Assembly (NCBI GenBank): GCA_903848935.1
Contig: CAINHO010000001.1
Span: 1 to 64,000, forward strand
Origin: an uncultured Pseudomonadota bacterium
GTDB lineage: Bacteria; Pseudomonadota; Gammaproteobacteria; Methylococcales; Methylomonadaceae
Direction of reading: 5' to 3'
DNA length: 64,000 bases
Part shown: positions 17,434 through 27,247 of the stretch, piece after piece
Layout: each line of letters begins with the position of its first letter
How positions within the stretch are numbered: the first letter of the stretch is position 1
Translations under genes and position numbers: made by a program
The notes under the pieces: generated by a model
The model's database searches: none
Seen by the model: only the letters and a program-made list of their open reading frames with translations
Told to the model about the DNA's origin: nothing

Positions 17434-17756
17434 AATTTTATGTCACCGAGCGACACAAAACCTGTTGACGGTTCGCCCATTTTGAACACTTTAAACACTT
17501 TTTCAGTCTGCGCGTCTGATTCAACAAAATCTTGATAAGCACGTTCCAAAAGCGTTTTATAAACTGCTTTTTTCGCACTTTCATCAGTCGGCATATTATC
17601 GCCAGCTTGCGTTAAATAATTGTGAAATCGTTGCAAAATGTGCAGCCGATTCACATGAACCACGCTCTGATCGTAATCTAACTCGAAATACTGAAGAAAA
17701 TCTTCAGCCGATTCTAACTCTTCCATTTCTTCTTCAAAATTCATGGCATCTAACAT
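17430..17756 (-). CDS. nifW: NifW, nitrogenase-stabilising protein
   Basis: 108 residues. Matches NifW in ELESAEDFLQYFELDYDQ, VNRLHILQRFHNYL and LLERAYQDFVESDAQTEKVFKVF. NifW binds the MoFe protein and is thought to protect it from oxygen or assist maturation. ATG 17756 is chosen because AAAAGGTGA sits at the correct distance; a GTG nine bases upstream would lie inside that ribosome site. Confidence 0.92.
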   Translation of the reverse strand: MLDAMNFEEEMEELESAEDFLQYFELDYDQSVVHVNRLHILQRFHNYLTQAGDNMPTDESAKKAVYKTLLERAYQDFVESDAQTEKVFKVFKMGEPSTGFVSLGDIKL

Positions 17757-17791
17757 GACAATCACCTTTTAAATTAACCTAATTCTTAATG

Positions 17792-17917
17792 CTAAAAATA
17801 ATTCACAACGAAAATCTGAATGCTCATAAGTAAATAAAGGACAAGTGGTACAAACAAAATAACTCGAAGTAAAAACAAAAAAATAGGGATAAGTATTTTT
17901 TGTTTCAGTTTCAACAT
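17792..17917 (-). CDS. Possible 41-residue small membrane protein
   Basis: An ORF in the 170-base gap between the TPR gene and nifW. It starts ATG 17917, nine bases after the TPR stop, with three lysines in the first seven residues followed by a long hydrophobic run (ILIPIFLFLLRVILFVPL and beyond). That is the profile of a single-pass small membrane protein. The ribosome site is poor and the stretch is AT-rich, so it may be chance. No family recognised. Confidence 0.3.
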   Translation of the reverse strand: MLKLKQKILIPIFLFLLRVILFVPLVLYLLMSIQIFVVNYF

Positions 17918-17926
17918 GATAATTGT

Positions 17927-18421
17927 CTAACTGACTCGTAACTCTAAAACGTCTAATAACCCTTTCGCACCGATTCGGTCTTTGTCATCTAACGCAATTA
18001 ACTTTTCAAAAATACCACGACTTAATGCAAAATTTTCTAACCGCATATTTAAAAACCCAATCGACTTTAACGTGAATAAATACAAACGAATTTGCGTCAA
18101 TGATTCTTTCGGAGCTTCGCTAATATGCGAACGTTCTAATTGCTGCCAATCGTTTGGAAAATCGATGTTTTGTCGAATCAAATTCAAGGCTTTTTCCGAA
18201 ATCATCAACGCTTCACTCAAACGATGTTGGTAATAATAAAAACGGTTTAACGCAACCAACACATTCAACGATTCAGGCGCACGCAAATAGGCTTGAAGCA
18301 ACGGTAATTCCGCTTCGCCACTCCCATACAATTCGGAAGCAGCGCGAATTAAATCTTGAACTTCTGGCGAATCGACTTGTTCAAAATACAAATCTGTCGC
18401 ATCAAATTCTAACAAATCCAT
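17927..18421 (-). CDS. TPR-like nif-linked protein
   Basis: 164-residue helical protein with tetratricopeptide-like pattern (LIRAASELYGSGEAELPLLQAYLR, LVALNRFYYYQHRLSEALMISEKALNLI, SIGFLNMRLENFALSRGIFEKLIALDD). Such proteins occur between cysE and nifW in related nif clusters and probably bind another protein. Exact role unknown. ATG 18421 overlaps the cysE stop as TGATG, implying coupled translation. No signal peptide. Confidence 0.82.
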   Translation of the reverse strand: MDLLEFDATDLYFEQVDSPEVQDLIRAASELYGSGEAELPLLQAYLRAPESLNVLVALNRFYYYQHRLSEALMISEKALNLIRQNIDFPNDWQQLERSHISEAPKESLTQIRLYLFTLKSIGFLNMRLENFALSRGIFEKLIALDDKDRIGAKGLLDVLELRVS

Positions 18422-19167
18422 CACTCACCACCTTGGCAAACGCTATCAGCTTCGCAATGACTACAGCCTTCTGTTTCGGGAATAATTACTTTTTTCTGCG
18501 TGTTTTCTAACGCATCTAATCGTTCAGTCAAACAGTTAATGACTTTACCAATGGGATCAATAAAGGGTTGTTCCAAATCAATGCCGCGTGGATTTTGAAT
18601 TTTCACACCTTTGCTTAAAACAACCCGTCCAGGAATACCAATAACGGTGCAACACGCGGGAACATCTTTCATCACAACGGAATTTGCGCCGACTTTCACA
18701 TTGTCACCAATCGCGATTGCGCCCAAAACTTTTGCACCCGCGCCAAATAACACATTGTTTCCAATCGATGGATGCCGTCTGCCTTTATTCCAAGACGTGC
18801 CACCCAACGTGACACCGTGATACATCGTGACATCGTTGCCAATTTCAGCCGTTTCACCAATTACAACCCCTGCACCGTGGTCGATAAAAAAGCGTTTGCC
18901 AATTGTTGCACCTGGATGAATATCGATATTGGTCAACCAACGTGTAAAGGCTGATAAAAAACGTGCTGAAAATTTCCAATCCGTTTTCCATAATCGATGA
19001 CTGATGCGATGCAACAAAACCGCATGAACACCTGGATAAGTAATCAATACTTCAATCAAACTACGCGCCGCAGGGTCTCTAGCAAAAACGCACGTTACGT
19101 CGCTATGCCAATCTTGAAATAGACTTGGCATTGCGCGTTGTGTTTGCGGTTTTGAAAAAAACATCAT
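18421..19167 (-). CDS. cysE: CysE, serine O-acetyltransferase (nif copy)
   Basis: 248 residues. First step of cysteine synthesis, acetyl-CoA + serine to O-acetylserine. The left-handed beta-helix of hexapeptide repeats is plain: [43 protein letters not shown], then [18 protein letters not shown]. The catalytic HGAG and H of MYHG are present. A dedicated cysE in nif clusters is thought to raise cysteine supply for NifS. The C-terminus is extended and Cys-rich ([11 protein letters not shown]), unlike the short tail of the housekeeping enzyme. Confidence 0.95.
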   Translation of the reverse strand: MMFFSKPQTQRAMPSLFQDWHSDVTCVFARDPAARSLIEVLITYPGVHAVLLHRISHRLWKTDWKFSARFLSAFTRWLTNIDIHPGATIGKRFFIDHGAGVVIGETAEIGNDVTMYHGVTLGGTSWNKGRRHPSIGNNVLFGAGAKVLGAIAIGDNVKVGANSVVMKDVPACCTVIGIPGRVVLSKGVKIQNPRGIDLEQPFIDPIGKVINCLTERLDALENTQKKVIIPETEGCSHCEADSVCQGGE

Positions 19168-19178
19168 GACGTGCCTCG

Positions 19179-20300
19179 CTATAACAAATATAAAAATTGA
19201 TTCAAATCGCTAAACTGCGGCGCACGTTTGTGAATGCTGGCAAATTGCCGAATCATCGGTAATAAAAGATTCGCTTGCAAACGGCTCACGCTAATTCCAA
19301 ATTGCTGATAAGCGTGCATCACGCCTTGACTGCCCGAATGTTTGCCCAAAACTAATTGATGTTTTCGACCCATAATCGCAGGATCTACGCCTTGATAATT
19401 TTTCGGATCTTTGAGCAAACCATCCACATGAATGCCCGCCTCGTGACTAAAAACATCACGCCCAATCAAACTTTTTCGACTGCCAATTGTATCGCCCGAA
19501 GCCGTGGCAACTTGGTTTGATAACATCGTAAATTCACGCAAATCCACGCCTGTTTCGATGTTGTAAAGTTGTTTCAAACCCACCACGACTTCTTCTAATG
19601 CGGCATTGCCAGCACGTTCGCCCAAACCATTGACCGTCGTATTAACGTGCGTTGCACCGCCCATCACAGCGGCTAACGTATTCGCGGTCGCCAGCCCTAA
19701 ATCGTCGTGGGCGTGCATTTCAATATCCATGTCGGTAACGGCGCGTAATTTTCGGATTGCATCCAATGTGCCGAACGGTTCACTAATTCCCACGGTGTCA
19801 GCAAAACGAATTCGACACGCACCAGCGGCTTGAGCCGTTTCTGCCATTTGCGCTAAAAAATCACTGTCTGCACGCGAGGCATCTTCTGCGCCGACGCAAA
19901 CTTTCAAACCTGCATCGACCGCTGTTTTAACACAACGTTCGATGATTTCTAAAACCCAGCCACGACTTTGTTTTAACTTGTGTTGAATGTGTTGGTCAGA
20001 GGCAGAAATCGACAAATCCACCATTCCCACCCCTAAACCTAAACAATCTTGTAAATCGTCCGCTCGCATCCGTGACCAAACCAGTAAATTACTTGGTAAT
20101 TTCAACGCCGCAATCGCTTTGATTTCGTCACGCGCTTGTTCTCCCATTGCAGGAATACCAATTTCTAATTCAGGTACGCCGAGTGCGGAAAGTTGTTGTG
20201 CGATGCTTAATTTTTCTTCCAACGAAAACGCCACACCCGCCGATTGTTCACCGTCGCGGAGCGTCGTGTCATCAATAATAATGTGGCGTGGCGTGTTCAT
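19179..20300 (-). CDS. nifV: NifV, homocitrate synthase
   Basis: 373 residues. Condenses acetyl-CoA and 2-oxoglutarate to homocitrate, the organic ligand of FeMo-co. Metal and substrate motifs: [36 protein letters not shown] and [19 protein letters not shown]; the C-terminal [16 protein letters not shown] segment separates it from non-nif enzymes. ATG 20300 starts 4 bases after nifS; an upstream in-frame reading would run into nifS. Usual length. Confidence 0.96.
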   Translation of the reverse strand: MNTPRHIIIDDTTLRDGEQSAGVAFSLEEKLSIAQQLSALGVPELEIGIPAMGEQARDEIKAIAALKLPSNLLVWSRMRADDLQDCLGLGVGMVDLSISASDQHIQHKLKQSRGWVLEIIERCVKTAVDAGLKVCVGAEDASRADSDFLAQMAETAQAAGACRIRFADTVGISEPFGTLDAIRKLRAVTDMDIEMHAHDDLGLATANTLAAVMGGATHVNTTVNGLGERAGNAALEEVVVGLKQLYNIETGVDLREFTMLSNQVATASGDTIGSRKSLIGRDVFSHEAGIHVDGLLKDPKNYQGVDPAIMGRKHQLVLGKHSGSQGVMHAYQQFGISVSRLQANLLLPMIRQFASIHKRAPQFSDLNQFLYLL

Positions 20301-20304
20301 GGCG

Positions 20305-21519
20305 TTATTTGAAAGTAGGTGAAAAGGCTTCTTCGGGATTTGCCACAGGCTCATTTGTGACGCTATCCCAATACGGCGACAATTTTCTAAGTACCGCGAC
20401 AATATCAGGCATCACTTTTAACACTTCGTCCACTTCGCTCATGGTGTTGTAGCGCGAAAATGAAAAACGAATCGTACCGTGTGCGGCAGTGTAAGGAATT
20501 TGCATCGCTCGCATAACGTGTGACGGTTCAAGCGAACCCGATGTACACGCCGAGCCGCTTGATGCCGCAATACCTGCTTTGTTGAGCAACATCAAAATCG
20601 CTTCGCCTTCAATATATTCAAACGCAATATCGGTGGTATTCGGCAACCGATTATTCAAATCACCCGTGATAAACGAATGTGGAATTTCTTCGATAATGCC
20701 TCGTTCTAAACGATCACGCATGGCTTTCACTTGGACATTTTCATATTCCATGTGTTCCATCGCCATTTCACAGGCTTTACCCAAACCGACAATTGAAGCC
20801 GTATTTTCTGTCCCAGCTCTGCGTCCGCGTTCTTGATGACCGCCGCGAAGTAATGGGCGATAACGTGTGCCACGACGCAAATATAAAACACCGATACCTT
20901 TTGGCGCGTGAAGTTTATGACCTGAAATCGACAACATATCGATTTTCGTGTCTTGCAACATCATTGGAATTTTGCCGACCGCTTGCACCGCATCGGTGTG
21001 AAACATCACGCCCGCTTCATGCGCCATTTCTGCCATTTCAACGACGGGGAAAATTGTGCCTGTTTCGTTGTTTGCCCACATGACCGAAACGATGGCTACT
21101 TGGTCAGAAAGCATTTTTTTATATGCTTCCAAATTCAACCGACCGCATTTATCAACGGGCAAACGGTGAATCGTGTAGCCTTCTTTTTCTAGGGTGTCGC
21201 ACAAATTCAAAATCGCCGCGTGTTCAACAGTGGTGGTGATAATTTCTTTACGATTCGGTTGCGCTTTAATCGCTGACAAAATCGCCGTCGAATCGGATTC
21301 TGTGCCGCACGACGTGAAAATAATTTCTGAATCGTGTTCTGCACCAATCAATTCTTGAACTTGTCCGCGTGCTTTTTTGAGAGCTTTTGCCACGCCGTCG
21401 GCAAATTTATGAATCGAAGATGGATTGCCATATTGTTCTAAAAAAAACGGAATCATTACGTCAACGACAGCACCATCAACTTTCGTGGTCGCGTTGTTAT
21501 CTAAATAAATATCAGGCAT
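20305..21519 (-). CDS. nifS: NifS, cysteine desulfurase
   Basis: 404 residues. PLP enzyme that releases sulfur from cysteine for NifU-based Fe-S assembly. N-terminal [11 protein letters not shown], the PLP lysine in [14 protein letters not shown] and the active-site Cys in [17 protein letters not shown] are intact. ATG 21519 has AAGGAG upstream and overlaps the nifU stop by 8 bases; the longer reading adds only MKEQV. Adjacent nifU is its partner. Confidence 0.97.
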   Translation of the reverse strand: MPDIYLDNNATTKVDGAVVDVMIPFFLEQYGNPSSIHKFADGVAKALKKARGQVQELIGAEHDSEIIFTSCGTESDSTAILSAIKAQPNRKEIITTTVEHAAILNLCDTLEKEGYTIHRLPVDKCGRLNLEAYKKMLSDQVAIVSVMWANNETGTIFPVVEMAEMAHEAGVMFHTDAVQAVGKIPMMLQDTKIDMLSISGHKLHAPKGIGVLYLRRGTRYRPLLRGGHQERGRRAGTENTASIVGLGKACEMAMEHMEYENVQVKAMRDRLERGIIEEIPHSFITGDLNNRLPNTTDIAFEYIEGEAILMLLNKAGIAASSGSACTSGSLEPSHVMRAMQIPYTAAHGTIRFSFSRYNTMSEVDEVLKVMPDIVAVLRKLSPYWDSVTNEPVANPEEAFSPTFK

Positions 21520-22438
21520 GACCTGCTCCTTCAATGTTCACGAGTTTTTTCATTTCAGATGCGGGTACAACACGGAGAAATTCACCTAACACTTCCATCA
21601 AACGTTGTTGAATTCCCGCGATGGTCATCGCCGCCATTTGGCATCCGTTACACGCGCCCGTCATGTTGACATAAACGGTGTTTCCAACGACTTCAACGAG
21701 TTCAACATCGCCGCCGTCTGCCATCAATTGTGGTCGTAACGACGTTAAAACTTCTTCGATTTTTTTGATGCGTTGAACATTCGTCAACGGTGTTTTGACT
21801 GCTGCGATTGCTGGCGTTTCAACTTTTTCAACAGTAGCCGTAGATGCGGTGGCATCAAATTTTTCACCTTTTTCAGCTAATACTTTTTCTAAAATCGCTT
21901 CAATATCTTCGTGACACGCTGCACAACCACCGCCTGCTTTGGTGAAATTAGTCACGTCTTCAACGGTGCGAAGTTTGTTTGCCCAAATCATTTCTTCAAT
22001 CATCACGGCATCGATAGCGAAACATTTGCAAATCAACGCGCCTTCTTCGTGGTCATCTTTCCATACTGCGCCGCGATAATTTGCAACCGCCGCTTGTAAT
22101 GCTTCACGTCCCATAACTGAACAGTGCATTTTTTCAGGTGGCAAACCGTCTAATTCGTTGGCAATATCTTGGTTGGTGACTTTCAACGCTTCGTCAATCG
22201 TCATGCCTTTAATGATTTCAGTTAGCACCGACGATGACGCAATCGCTGAACCACAACCAAACGTTTGAAAACCTGATTCTTCAATGATTTCGGTTTCTGG
22301 ATTAACTTTTAAGGTCAAACGCAACGCATCGCCGCAACTAATTGAACCGACTTCACCAATCGCATTTGCATCAACAACCGCACCCGCATTTTTTGGCGTG
22401 AAAAAATGTTCTTTTACTTTGTCTGAATAATCCCACAT
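21512..22438 (-). CDS. nifU: NifU, Fe-S cluster assembly scaffold
   Basis: 308 residues in the full three-domain form. The IscU-like domain has Cys35, Cys62 and the MHCSVMG cysteine at about 106. The central BFD-like [2Fe-2S] domain has CKCF and [11 protein letters not shown] (about 137-175). The C-terminal Nfu domain carries [14 protein letters not shown] low-complexity Ala/Thr/Val linker (about 195-220) joins the last two. It builds [4Fe-4S] clusters for NifH and simple precursors for NifB. Confidence 0.97.
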   Translation of the reverse strand: MWDYSDKVKEHFFTPKNAGAVVDANAIGEVGSISCGDALRLTLKVNPETEIIEESGFQTFGCGSAIASSSVLTEIIKGMTIDEALKVTNQDIANELDGLPPEKMHCSVMGREALQAAVANYRGAVWKDDHEEGALICKCFAIDAVMIEEMIWANKLRTVEDVTNFTKAGGGCAACHEDIEAILEKVLAEKGEKFDATASTATVEKVETPAIAAVKTPLTNVQRIKKIEEVLTSLRPQLMADGGDVELVEVVGNTVYVNMTGACNGCQMAAMTIAGIQQRLMEVLGEFLRVVPASEMKKLVNIEGAGHA

Positions 22439-22450
22439 GACGATTTCCTC

Positions 22451-22813
22451 TTAGTGTGGTGTGCAAGATTTAGCGTCGCCGCCGTTGTTATCCGTCGAAA
22501 ATGACGTGCCGCACGCGCAACTTTTCACAGCATTTGGATTGGTAAATTTAAAGCCAGAACCTTCGATGCTATCGAGAAAATCGACGGTCATGCCGTCGAG
22601 TGTTGGCAAACTTTCAGCATCGATAAACACTTTAATTTCACCATATTCCATCACCGTATCATTTGGCGTGGCTTCGGCTTCGAGGCGCAAGCCGTATTGC
22701 AAACCCGAGCAACCGCCATCGGTGACTTCGATTCGTAAACCACCTGTTGGTTTATCGGACGTGCTGATAAAACGCTCTACAGCTTGAATCGCGTTATCGG
22801 TTAATGTGATCAT
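22451..22813 (-). CDS. iscA: IscA-nif, A-type Fe-S carrier
   Basis: 120 residues. A-type carrier with the three conserved cysteines: Cys35 in DGGCSGLQYGL and the pair in KSCACGTSF near residue 100. First gene of the long nif unit, directly behind the sigma-54 promoter; the same position as iscA-nif in Azotobacter. The tail after the Cys pair (STDNNGGDAKSCTPH) is longer than in housekeeping IscA and has an extra cysteine. Confidence 0.94.
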   Translation of the reverse strand: MITLTDNAIQAVERFISTSDKPTGGLRIEVTDGGCSGLQYGLRLEAEATPNDTVMEYGEIKVFIDAESLPTLDGMTVDFLDSIEGSGFKFTNPNAVKSCACGTSFSTDNNGGDAKSCTPH

Positions 22814-22857
22814 TTGAATCTCCTAAACGGTTTGGCATTGATTTTGTAGTTAAACAA

Positions 22858-22873
22858 TGCAACCTGTATGCCA
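22858..22873 (-). promoter_or_regulatory. Sigma-54 (-24/-12) promoter of iscA-nifUSV unit
   Basis: On the minus strand TGGCATACAGGTTGCA, with GG and GC exactly ten bases apart and both TGGCA and TTGCA elements intact. It lies about 45 bases before the iscA start and 95 bases from a NifA site. This is the expected driver for the operon down to nifF/rseC. Confidence 0.9.
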
Positions 22874-22967
22874 TGCAAAAATCAGAAACTAACTTGTTGA
22901 AATTATTTGAATTAAAGGCATTCTGTTACAACAATCGACAAGCTGTTTCAAACAATTGAACGGTTTT

Positions 22968-22983
22968 TGTCGGGTTTGCTACA
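22968..22983. promoter_or_regulatory. NifA upstream activator site
   Basis: TGT CGGGTTTGCT ACA, a perfect TGT-N10-ACA, about 95 bases upstream of the -24 element. It lies in the divergent gap between iscA and the NifZ-like gene, close enough to influence both. Confidence 0.8.
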
Positions 22984-23004
22984 AAACACAAACAGGAGAA
23001 CAAG

Positions 23005-23262
23005 ATGAACGTAGAAGATTTAGATTTAGGCGATGTAGTTTATGCGGCGCACGCGATTTTAGATGATGGCTCAATGCCTGAAGCGCAAGAAGGTGAAGTG
23101 CTTGCTGAGGCGGGAAGTCGCGGTGTGATTGTGATGAAAGGTCATCATGAAGAAGAACCCACGCGCACCGTTTTTTTAGTGCGTTTTGAAGATAAAGAAT
23201 TGAATTTAGGTAATCCGATTGGCTGTTGGGCTGAGGATTTAACCGTGCAAAAAATGTTGTAA
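23005..23262 (+). CDS. Small NifZ-like nif protein
   Basis: 85 residues. The pattern LDLGDVVYAAHAILDDGSMPEA, EAGSRGVIVMKGHHEEEP, VFLVRFEDKELNLGNPIGCWAEDL is like one half of NifZ (compare the GSVGHVIEV and VHFLELGKMVGCRTEEL elements in NifZ at 16.9 kb). Likely a single-domain NifZ relative with a small beta-barrel fold. AGGAG precedes the start. Transcribed away from iscA; no sigma-54 site was found in its own direction. Function unknown. Confidence 0.72.
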   Translation: MNVEDLDLGDVVYAAHAILDDGSMPEAQEGEVLAEAGSRGVIVMKGHHEEEPTRTVFLVRFEDKELNLGNPIGCWAEDLTVQKML

Positions 23263-23267
23263 CTATT

Positions 23268-24863
23268 ATGAAAACAAATACCAACGCCATTTCCCACTAT
23301 CACAATCGCACAAAACATCAATCCAACGCTTACGCAAAAGCCCCTGAATTTTTAGATTGGGATGAACAACCGAATCCATTTCGGCGTTTTAGCGGTTGTG
23401 AAACGGTTGAATTGCCGCTGTTGAAGACAGAATTAGCGTGTTTATTTTCGGAATTGGATTGCCCAACCCACATTAACGCCAAGCCTTTAACGCTTGAAAA
23501 TCTCGGTGCAATGCTTGAATTATCGTTTGGTTTATCGGCTTGGAAAGCATTTGCACCTGACCGTTGGGCGTTACGTTGCAATCCATCGAGCGGCAATTTG
23601 CATCCGACGGAAGTGTATTTGCTTTGCACGGACTCGAATTTGTTGCCGTCGGGCGTTTATCACTACGTCAGCCACGACCATCATTTAGAACGCCGTTGTG
23701 AATTCGCGGCGGCTGATGCGCCATCGGAATTGTATGTTGGATTGTCTTCGATTCATTGGCGCGAAGCGTGGAAATACGGCGAGCGAGCGTTTCGTTATTG
23801 CCAACATGATATTGGTCACGCGCTGGCGGCGTTGAGTTATGCGGCGGCGTGTTTAGGTTGGACGGTGGAATTGTGCAGTGAAGCCACCGACGCGCAAATT
23901 GCACAATGGTTAGGTTTGAATCGCGCCGATGAGTTTGTGAAAGATGAACACGAAACTGCCGATTTATTTTGCCGAATCCGAACGAATCAAAAAACGCCCG
24001 TTGATTTTGAGGCAAATCGTTTGTCAGAAATCCTACAAAACGCCGTGTGGTTTGGAAAAGCAGAGCGGTTGAATGGACGACATTTTTATCGTTGGGCGAT
24101 TATTGATGAAGTTTCACAGCAAGCGGAAAAATTCACCAATTCGGTTGAACGTCTGCAATTTCCGCATTTTGAATTACCAAAACCAAGCCATGATTTGTCT
24201 GCCAGTCGTTTGATTCGGGGGCGGCGCAGCGCACAACATTTCAACGGTAAATCTGAGCCATTGCCACTCGCGGATTTTTACCGCATTTTGTCGGCGTTGT
24301 TGCCGAATGCAAAACCGCCTTTTACGGCGTGGAATTGGTCGCCGCAAGTGCATTTGTTTTTATTTGTGCATCGTGTGGACGGTTTGGAATCGGGTTTGTA
24401 TTTTTTGCCGCGTGATTGCGAAGTTGTCCCCGAATTAAAAACTGCGCTTTCGGCTGAGTTTATTTGGCAAAAAATGGATGCACCGTTTGAGTTTTATCAA
24501 TTGGCGCAAGAGGATTTTAAACAAGTCGCGCGAACGTTATCGTGTTTTCAACCGATTGCCAGCGATAGTACGTTTAGTTTGGGAATGTTGGCGAATTTTT
24601 CAGCAAACATTGAATCAGAAGCATGGCGTTATCGGCGTTTGTTTTGGGAATGTGGCTTACTCGGACAAATTTTGTATTTAGAAGCCGAAGCGGCTGGCGT
24701 TCGAGGAACGGGAATTGGTTGTTTTTTTGATGATGAAGTGCATCGGATGTTGGGTTTGAAAAATGAACGCTGGCAAAGTTTGTATCATTTCACCGTCGGC
24801 GAACCGTTAGACGATAAACGGATTCAAACATTTACGGCTTATGAGCATTTGGTGCGTTTTTAG
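23268..24863 (+). CDS. SagB-type nitroreductase-like dehydrogenase
   Basis: 531 residues, two nitroreductase/SagB-type domains in tandem. Domain one holds PDRWALRCNPSSGNLHPTEVYLL and YHYVSHDHHLERR (about 75-200), the FMN-binding and SagB signature. Domain two holds SRLIRGRRSAQHFNGKSEP and LYLEAEAAGVRGTGIGCFFDDE (about 305-500). SagB enzymes oxidise azolines to azoles in peptide products; many relatives have unknown substrates. No YcaO cyclodehydratase is in the window. It starts 5 bases after the NifZ-like gene, so the two are probably co-transcribed. Confidence 0.85.
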   Translation: MKTNTNAISHYHNRTKHQSNAYAKAPEFLDWDEQPNPFRRFSGCETVELPLLKTELACLFSELDCPTHINAKPLTLENLGAMLELSFGLSAWKAFAPDRWALRCNPSSGNLHPTEVYLLCTDSNLLPSGVYHYVSHDHHLERRCEFAAADAPSELYVGLSSIHWREAWKYGERAFRYCQHDIGHALAALSYAAACLGWTVELCSEATDAQIAQWLGLNRADEFVKDEHETADLFCRIRTNQKTPVDFEANRLSEILQNAVWFGKAERLNGRHFYRWAIIDEVSQQAEKFTNSVERLQFPHFELPKPSHDLSASRLIRGRRSAQHFNGKSEPLPLADFYRILSALLPNAKPPFTAWNWSPQVHLFLFVHRVDGLESGLYFLPRDCEVVPELKTALSAEFIWQKMDAPFEFYQLAQEDFKQVARTLSCFQPIASDSTFSLGMLANFSANIESEAWRYRRLFWECGLLGQILYLEAEAAGVRGTGIGCFFDDEVHRMLGLKNERWQSLYHFTVGEPLDDKRIQTFTAYEHLVRF

Positions 24864-24869
24864 TTTGAA

Positions 24870-26108
24870 TTATCTGAAACCAAACGCCACCGGCAATCCG
24901 ATAACCATTAGGACAGACCAACCCGTATAAAATGGAAAATATTTCGTTACGGTATTGAGCAACCGTTCTGATGAATATCGATGTCTAATATGAGCAATAT
25001 AGTTATTCAAAATAAGGATTAGATGTCCAAATATAAGGATATTAGCACCAGTTACGGATACACGATTTGGCGAAATACCGTATTCTGCCAACCTGAAAAG
25101 TATGGCGGAAAGTGCATAAACATTGATTACAAGCGTTACGGCAACTAAACAAATGTTTATGGTATCAGTCAAAGGGCGGTTGCTTATTGAGCCTTTTCCT
25201 GACAACGAATAAATAGTGATTGCCAGAACGACAAGCAATAGCCCATTTATCGTAATCAAAAAGTCCCGATCAACATACGGACTTTTTCCTTGAACAATAA
25301 TTGCAAGCAAATACACACAAACCGTAACAAGAACCAATGGTGAAAAAATGTTAGCGATAATGGTTGCCAAGCGGCTCTCTCTTCCCAATACAACATCATA
25401 AAGATAAGTCGCAACAATCGGTGAGGCGACTAAACCAAAAACAACCACATTATTCAAGTACCAATTTGTCATATCGATATGGATTAACGAGAATAATGCA
25501 AGTGTCAGAAAAGTGAGAACTATTCCACCCAGCAAGATTATTACTGTATAAATCAATACCTCGCCAAGGTAGCGCACAAATAAAATTCTCAATTTATCAG
25601 ATTCCCAATCATCGCCCATGAAAGTCAATGCTAATAGTGACAATAAAACTAACGGCATGTGGATTAGGGACATTGTTATCGATGCTGATGATGTTACATC
25701 GGGTAAAAGTAGCAATACATTTATGCAGATTAGAATTCCGAGTATGGGAACATTTTTGTTCTTGTGCGATTCTAAAAATGAGAAATAGGTCATCAATGAT
25801 CCAATCACAATGACAGGAACAAATCGTGACAGATACCAACCTGTATCGATGAATGTGTGCAGTTTTACCAAAGTGCCTGCGATGATGGAGATGAAGAAGA
25901 CATGAACTGGTTGTACTACAGATTTGTTCGAAGCGGGAATGTTCGAGAAAGTTATACGAGCATTCCAAACTTGTAGCGTTTCTGATTCGGGATATTTTTC
26001 TGTTGCTTCGGCTAACCACCAAGCAAGAAATTCAGTTTGTTTAGTCTGATATAGATTTTCTAAGGCATTGGGATTATTTAGAGCCTGTATAATTTCGTTC
26101 GTCTGCAT
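24870..26108 (-). CDS. Polytopic membrane protein of unknown function
   Basis: 412 residues. A short soluble N-terminus (about 60 residues with a helical EFLAWWLAEATEKYPES segment) is followed by roughly ten to twelve hydrophobic helices (such as VHVFFISIIAGTLVKLHTF, IYTVIILLGGIVLTFLTLALF, LVLVTVCVYLLAIIV). It resembles DUF4153-type membrane proteins in general layout, but I cannot confirm this. Convergent with the SagB gene, 6 bases apart. Base composition is more AT-rich than the nif genes, so it may be a later arrival. Confidence 0.7.
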   Translation of the reverse strand: MQTNEIIQALNNPNALENLYQTKQTEFLAWWLAEATEKYPESETLQVWNARITFSNIPASNKSVVQPVHVFFISIIAGTLVKLHTFIDTGWYLSRFVPVIVIGSLMTYFSFLESHKNKNVPILGILICINVLLLLPDVTSSASITMSLIHMPLVLLSLLALTFMGDDWESDKLRILFVRYLGEVLIYTVIILLGGIVLTFLTLALFSLIHIDMTNWYLNNVVVFGLVASPIVATYLYDVVLGRESRLATIIANIFSPLVLVTVCVYLLAIIVQGKSPYVDRDFLITINGLLLVVLAITIYSLSGKGSISNRPLTDTINICLVAVTLVINVYALSAILFRLAEYGISPNRVSVTGANILIFGHLILILNNYIAHIRHRYSSERLLNTVTKYFPFYTGWSVLMVIGLPVAFGFR

Positions 26109-26150
26109 GATAAGACCATAAGTTTGCGTAAATTTGGAATGGCGACTAGT

Positions 26151-26178
26151 ACGCTAATCGCCATTCTGACGGCAAATC
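26151..26178. repeat. 28-bp repeat, copy A (matches 28957-28984)
   Basis: 27 of 28 bases equal the segment inside the ferredoxin gene at 28957-28984, in the same orientation. It abuts the 3' end of nemA, whose stop codon overlaps it by two bases. In copy A the ferredoxin frame (DLPSEWRLA) runs straight into a stop codon. Confidence 0.7.
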
Positions 26179-27247
26179 AAGCAATGTCTAAAGCAGGATA
26201 ATCCGTATAACCGACTTCGCCACCCAAATAAAACGTTTCGGGATTCGGTACATTTAACTCTGCGCCTGTTTTAATGCGAATAGGAAAATCAGGATTAGCG
26301 ATAAAACTCACGCCAAAAGAAACCGCATCCAGTTTGCCTGTGGCAATCGCCTCTTCGGCTTCTTTTGCATCGTAGCCCATGTTGCCAATTAACACGCCTT
26401 TATAATTTTCACGAATCGGCGTTAAAACATCGCCACTTTGTTGTTGAAGAAAATCACTCCGCATAACGTGTAAATAAGCTAAGTTAAAATCATTAAGGCG
26501 TTTTGCCATCCACGTTGAAAGTGCAACAGGGTCGCTGTCTATCATGCTGTTGAAACTATTTAATGGTGAAAGTCGCAAGCCAACACGCTGACTGCCCCAC
26601 ACATCGCAAACCGCTTGCAATACGTCAAGCATCAATCGCGCACGATTTTCAATCGAACCACCGTATTCGTCTGTGCGTTTATTTGAACCATCACGCAAAA
26701 ATTCATCGAGCAAATAACCATTCGCACCGTGTACTTCCACACCATCAAAACCCGCTTTTTTTGCATTTTCAGCCGCTTTTTTGAAACCGTTGATAATTTC
26801 AGGCAATTCATCAAGGCGTAATTCACGCGGTAAAACGTAAGGCTTCATGCCTTCGGGTGTAAAAACTTCGCCATTTATCGCAATTGCACTGGGTGCAACA
26901 GGTTGTGCGCCATTATTGAATAACGGATGACAAGCACGACCACCATGCCAAATTTGCAGAAAAATTAAACCGCCTTTTTCATGAACGGCATCGGTTACTT
27001 TTTTCCAGCCAGCAATTTGTTCTGGCGAATAAATCGCAGGTTCTTTCCAAAACGCCGAATTTCCTTCAATCGCCATGGTTGCTTCGGCAATAATCAGTCC
27101 TGCACTGGAGCGTTGAGCGTAATGCGTTGCCATTAAATCACTCGGTACATGATTCTCAGCGGTACGGCATCGCGTTAATGGAGCCATCAAAATACGATTT
27201 GGTAACGTGATTGCGCCTATTTGCAACGGTTCAAATAATTTGTTCAT
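26177..27247 (-). CDS. nemA: Old yellow enzyme family alkene reductase (NemA-like)
   Basis: 356 residues. FMN flavoprotein that reduces activated C=C bonds with NADPH. Family marks: LPNRILMAPLTRCRTAENH, LQIWHGGRACHP, FDGVEVHGANGYLLDEFLRDGSNKRTDEYGG-type segment and IGNMGYDAKEAEEAIATG. The nearest relatives are NemA/xenobiotic reductases. No clear functional tie to nif. It is flanked by copy A of the 28-bp repeat at its 3' end. Confidence 0.93.
   Translation of the reverse strand: MNKLFEPLQIGAITLPNRILMAPLTRCRTAENHVPSDLMATHYAQRSSAGLIIAEATMAIEGNSAFWKEPAIYSPEQIAGWKKVTDAVHEKGGLIFLQIWHGGRACHPLFNNGAQPVAPSAIAINGEVFTPEGMKPYVLPRELRLDELPEIINGFKKAAENAKKAGFDGVEVHGANGYLLDEFLRDGSNKRTDEYGGSIENRARLMLDVLQAVCDVWGSQRVGLRLSPLNSFNSMIDSDPVALSTWMAKRLNDFNLAYLHVMRSDFLQQQSGDVLTPIRENYKGVLIGNMGYDAKEAEEAIATGKLDAVSFGVSFIANPDFPIRIKTGAELNVPNPETFYLGGEVGYTDYPALDIA

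Noticed and set aside
22833-22848. Possible sigma-54 site facing right, TGGCATTGATTTTGTA
   Set aside because: The -12 element has GT instead of GC and the site is 157 bases before the NifZ-like gene, upstream of the NifA site; too weak to call.
22921-22940. TGT-N11-ACA like sequence near the iscA NifA site
   Set aside because: Spacing is 11 and not 10, so it is not a canonical NifA site.
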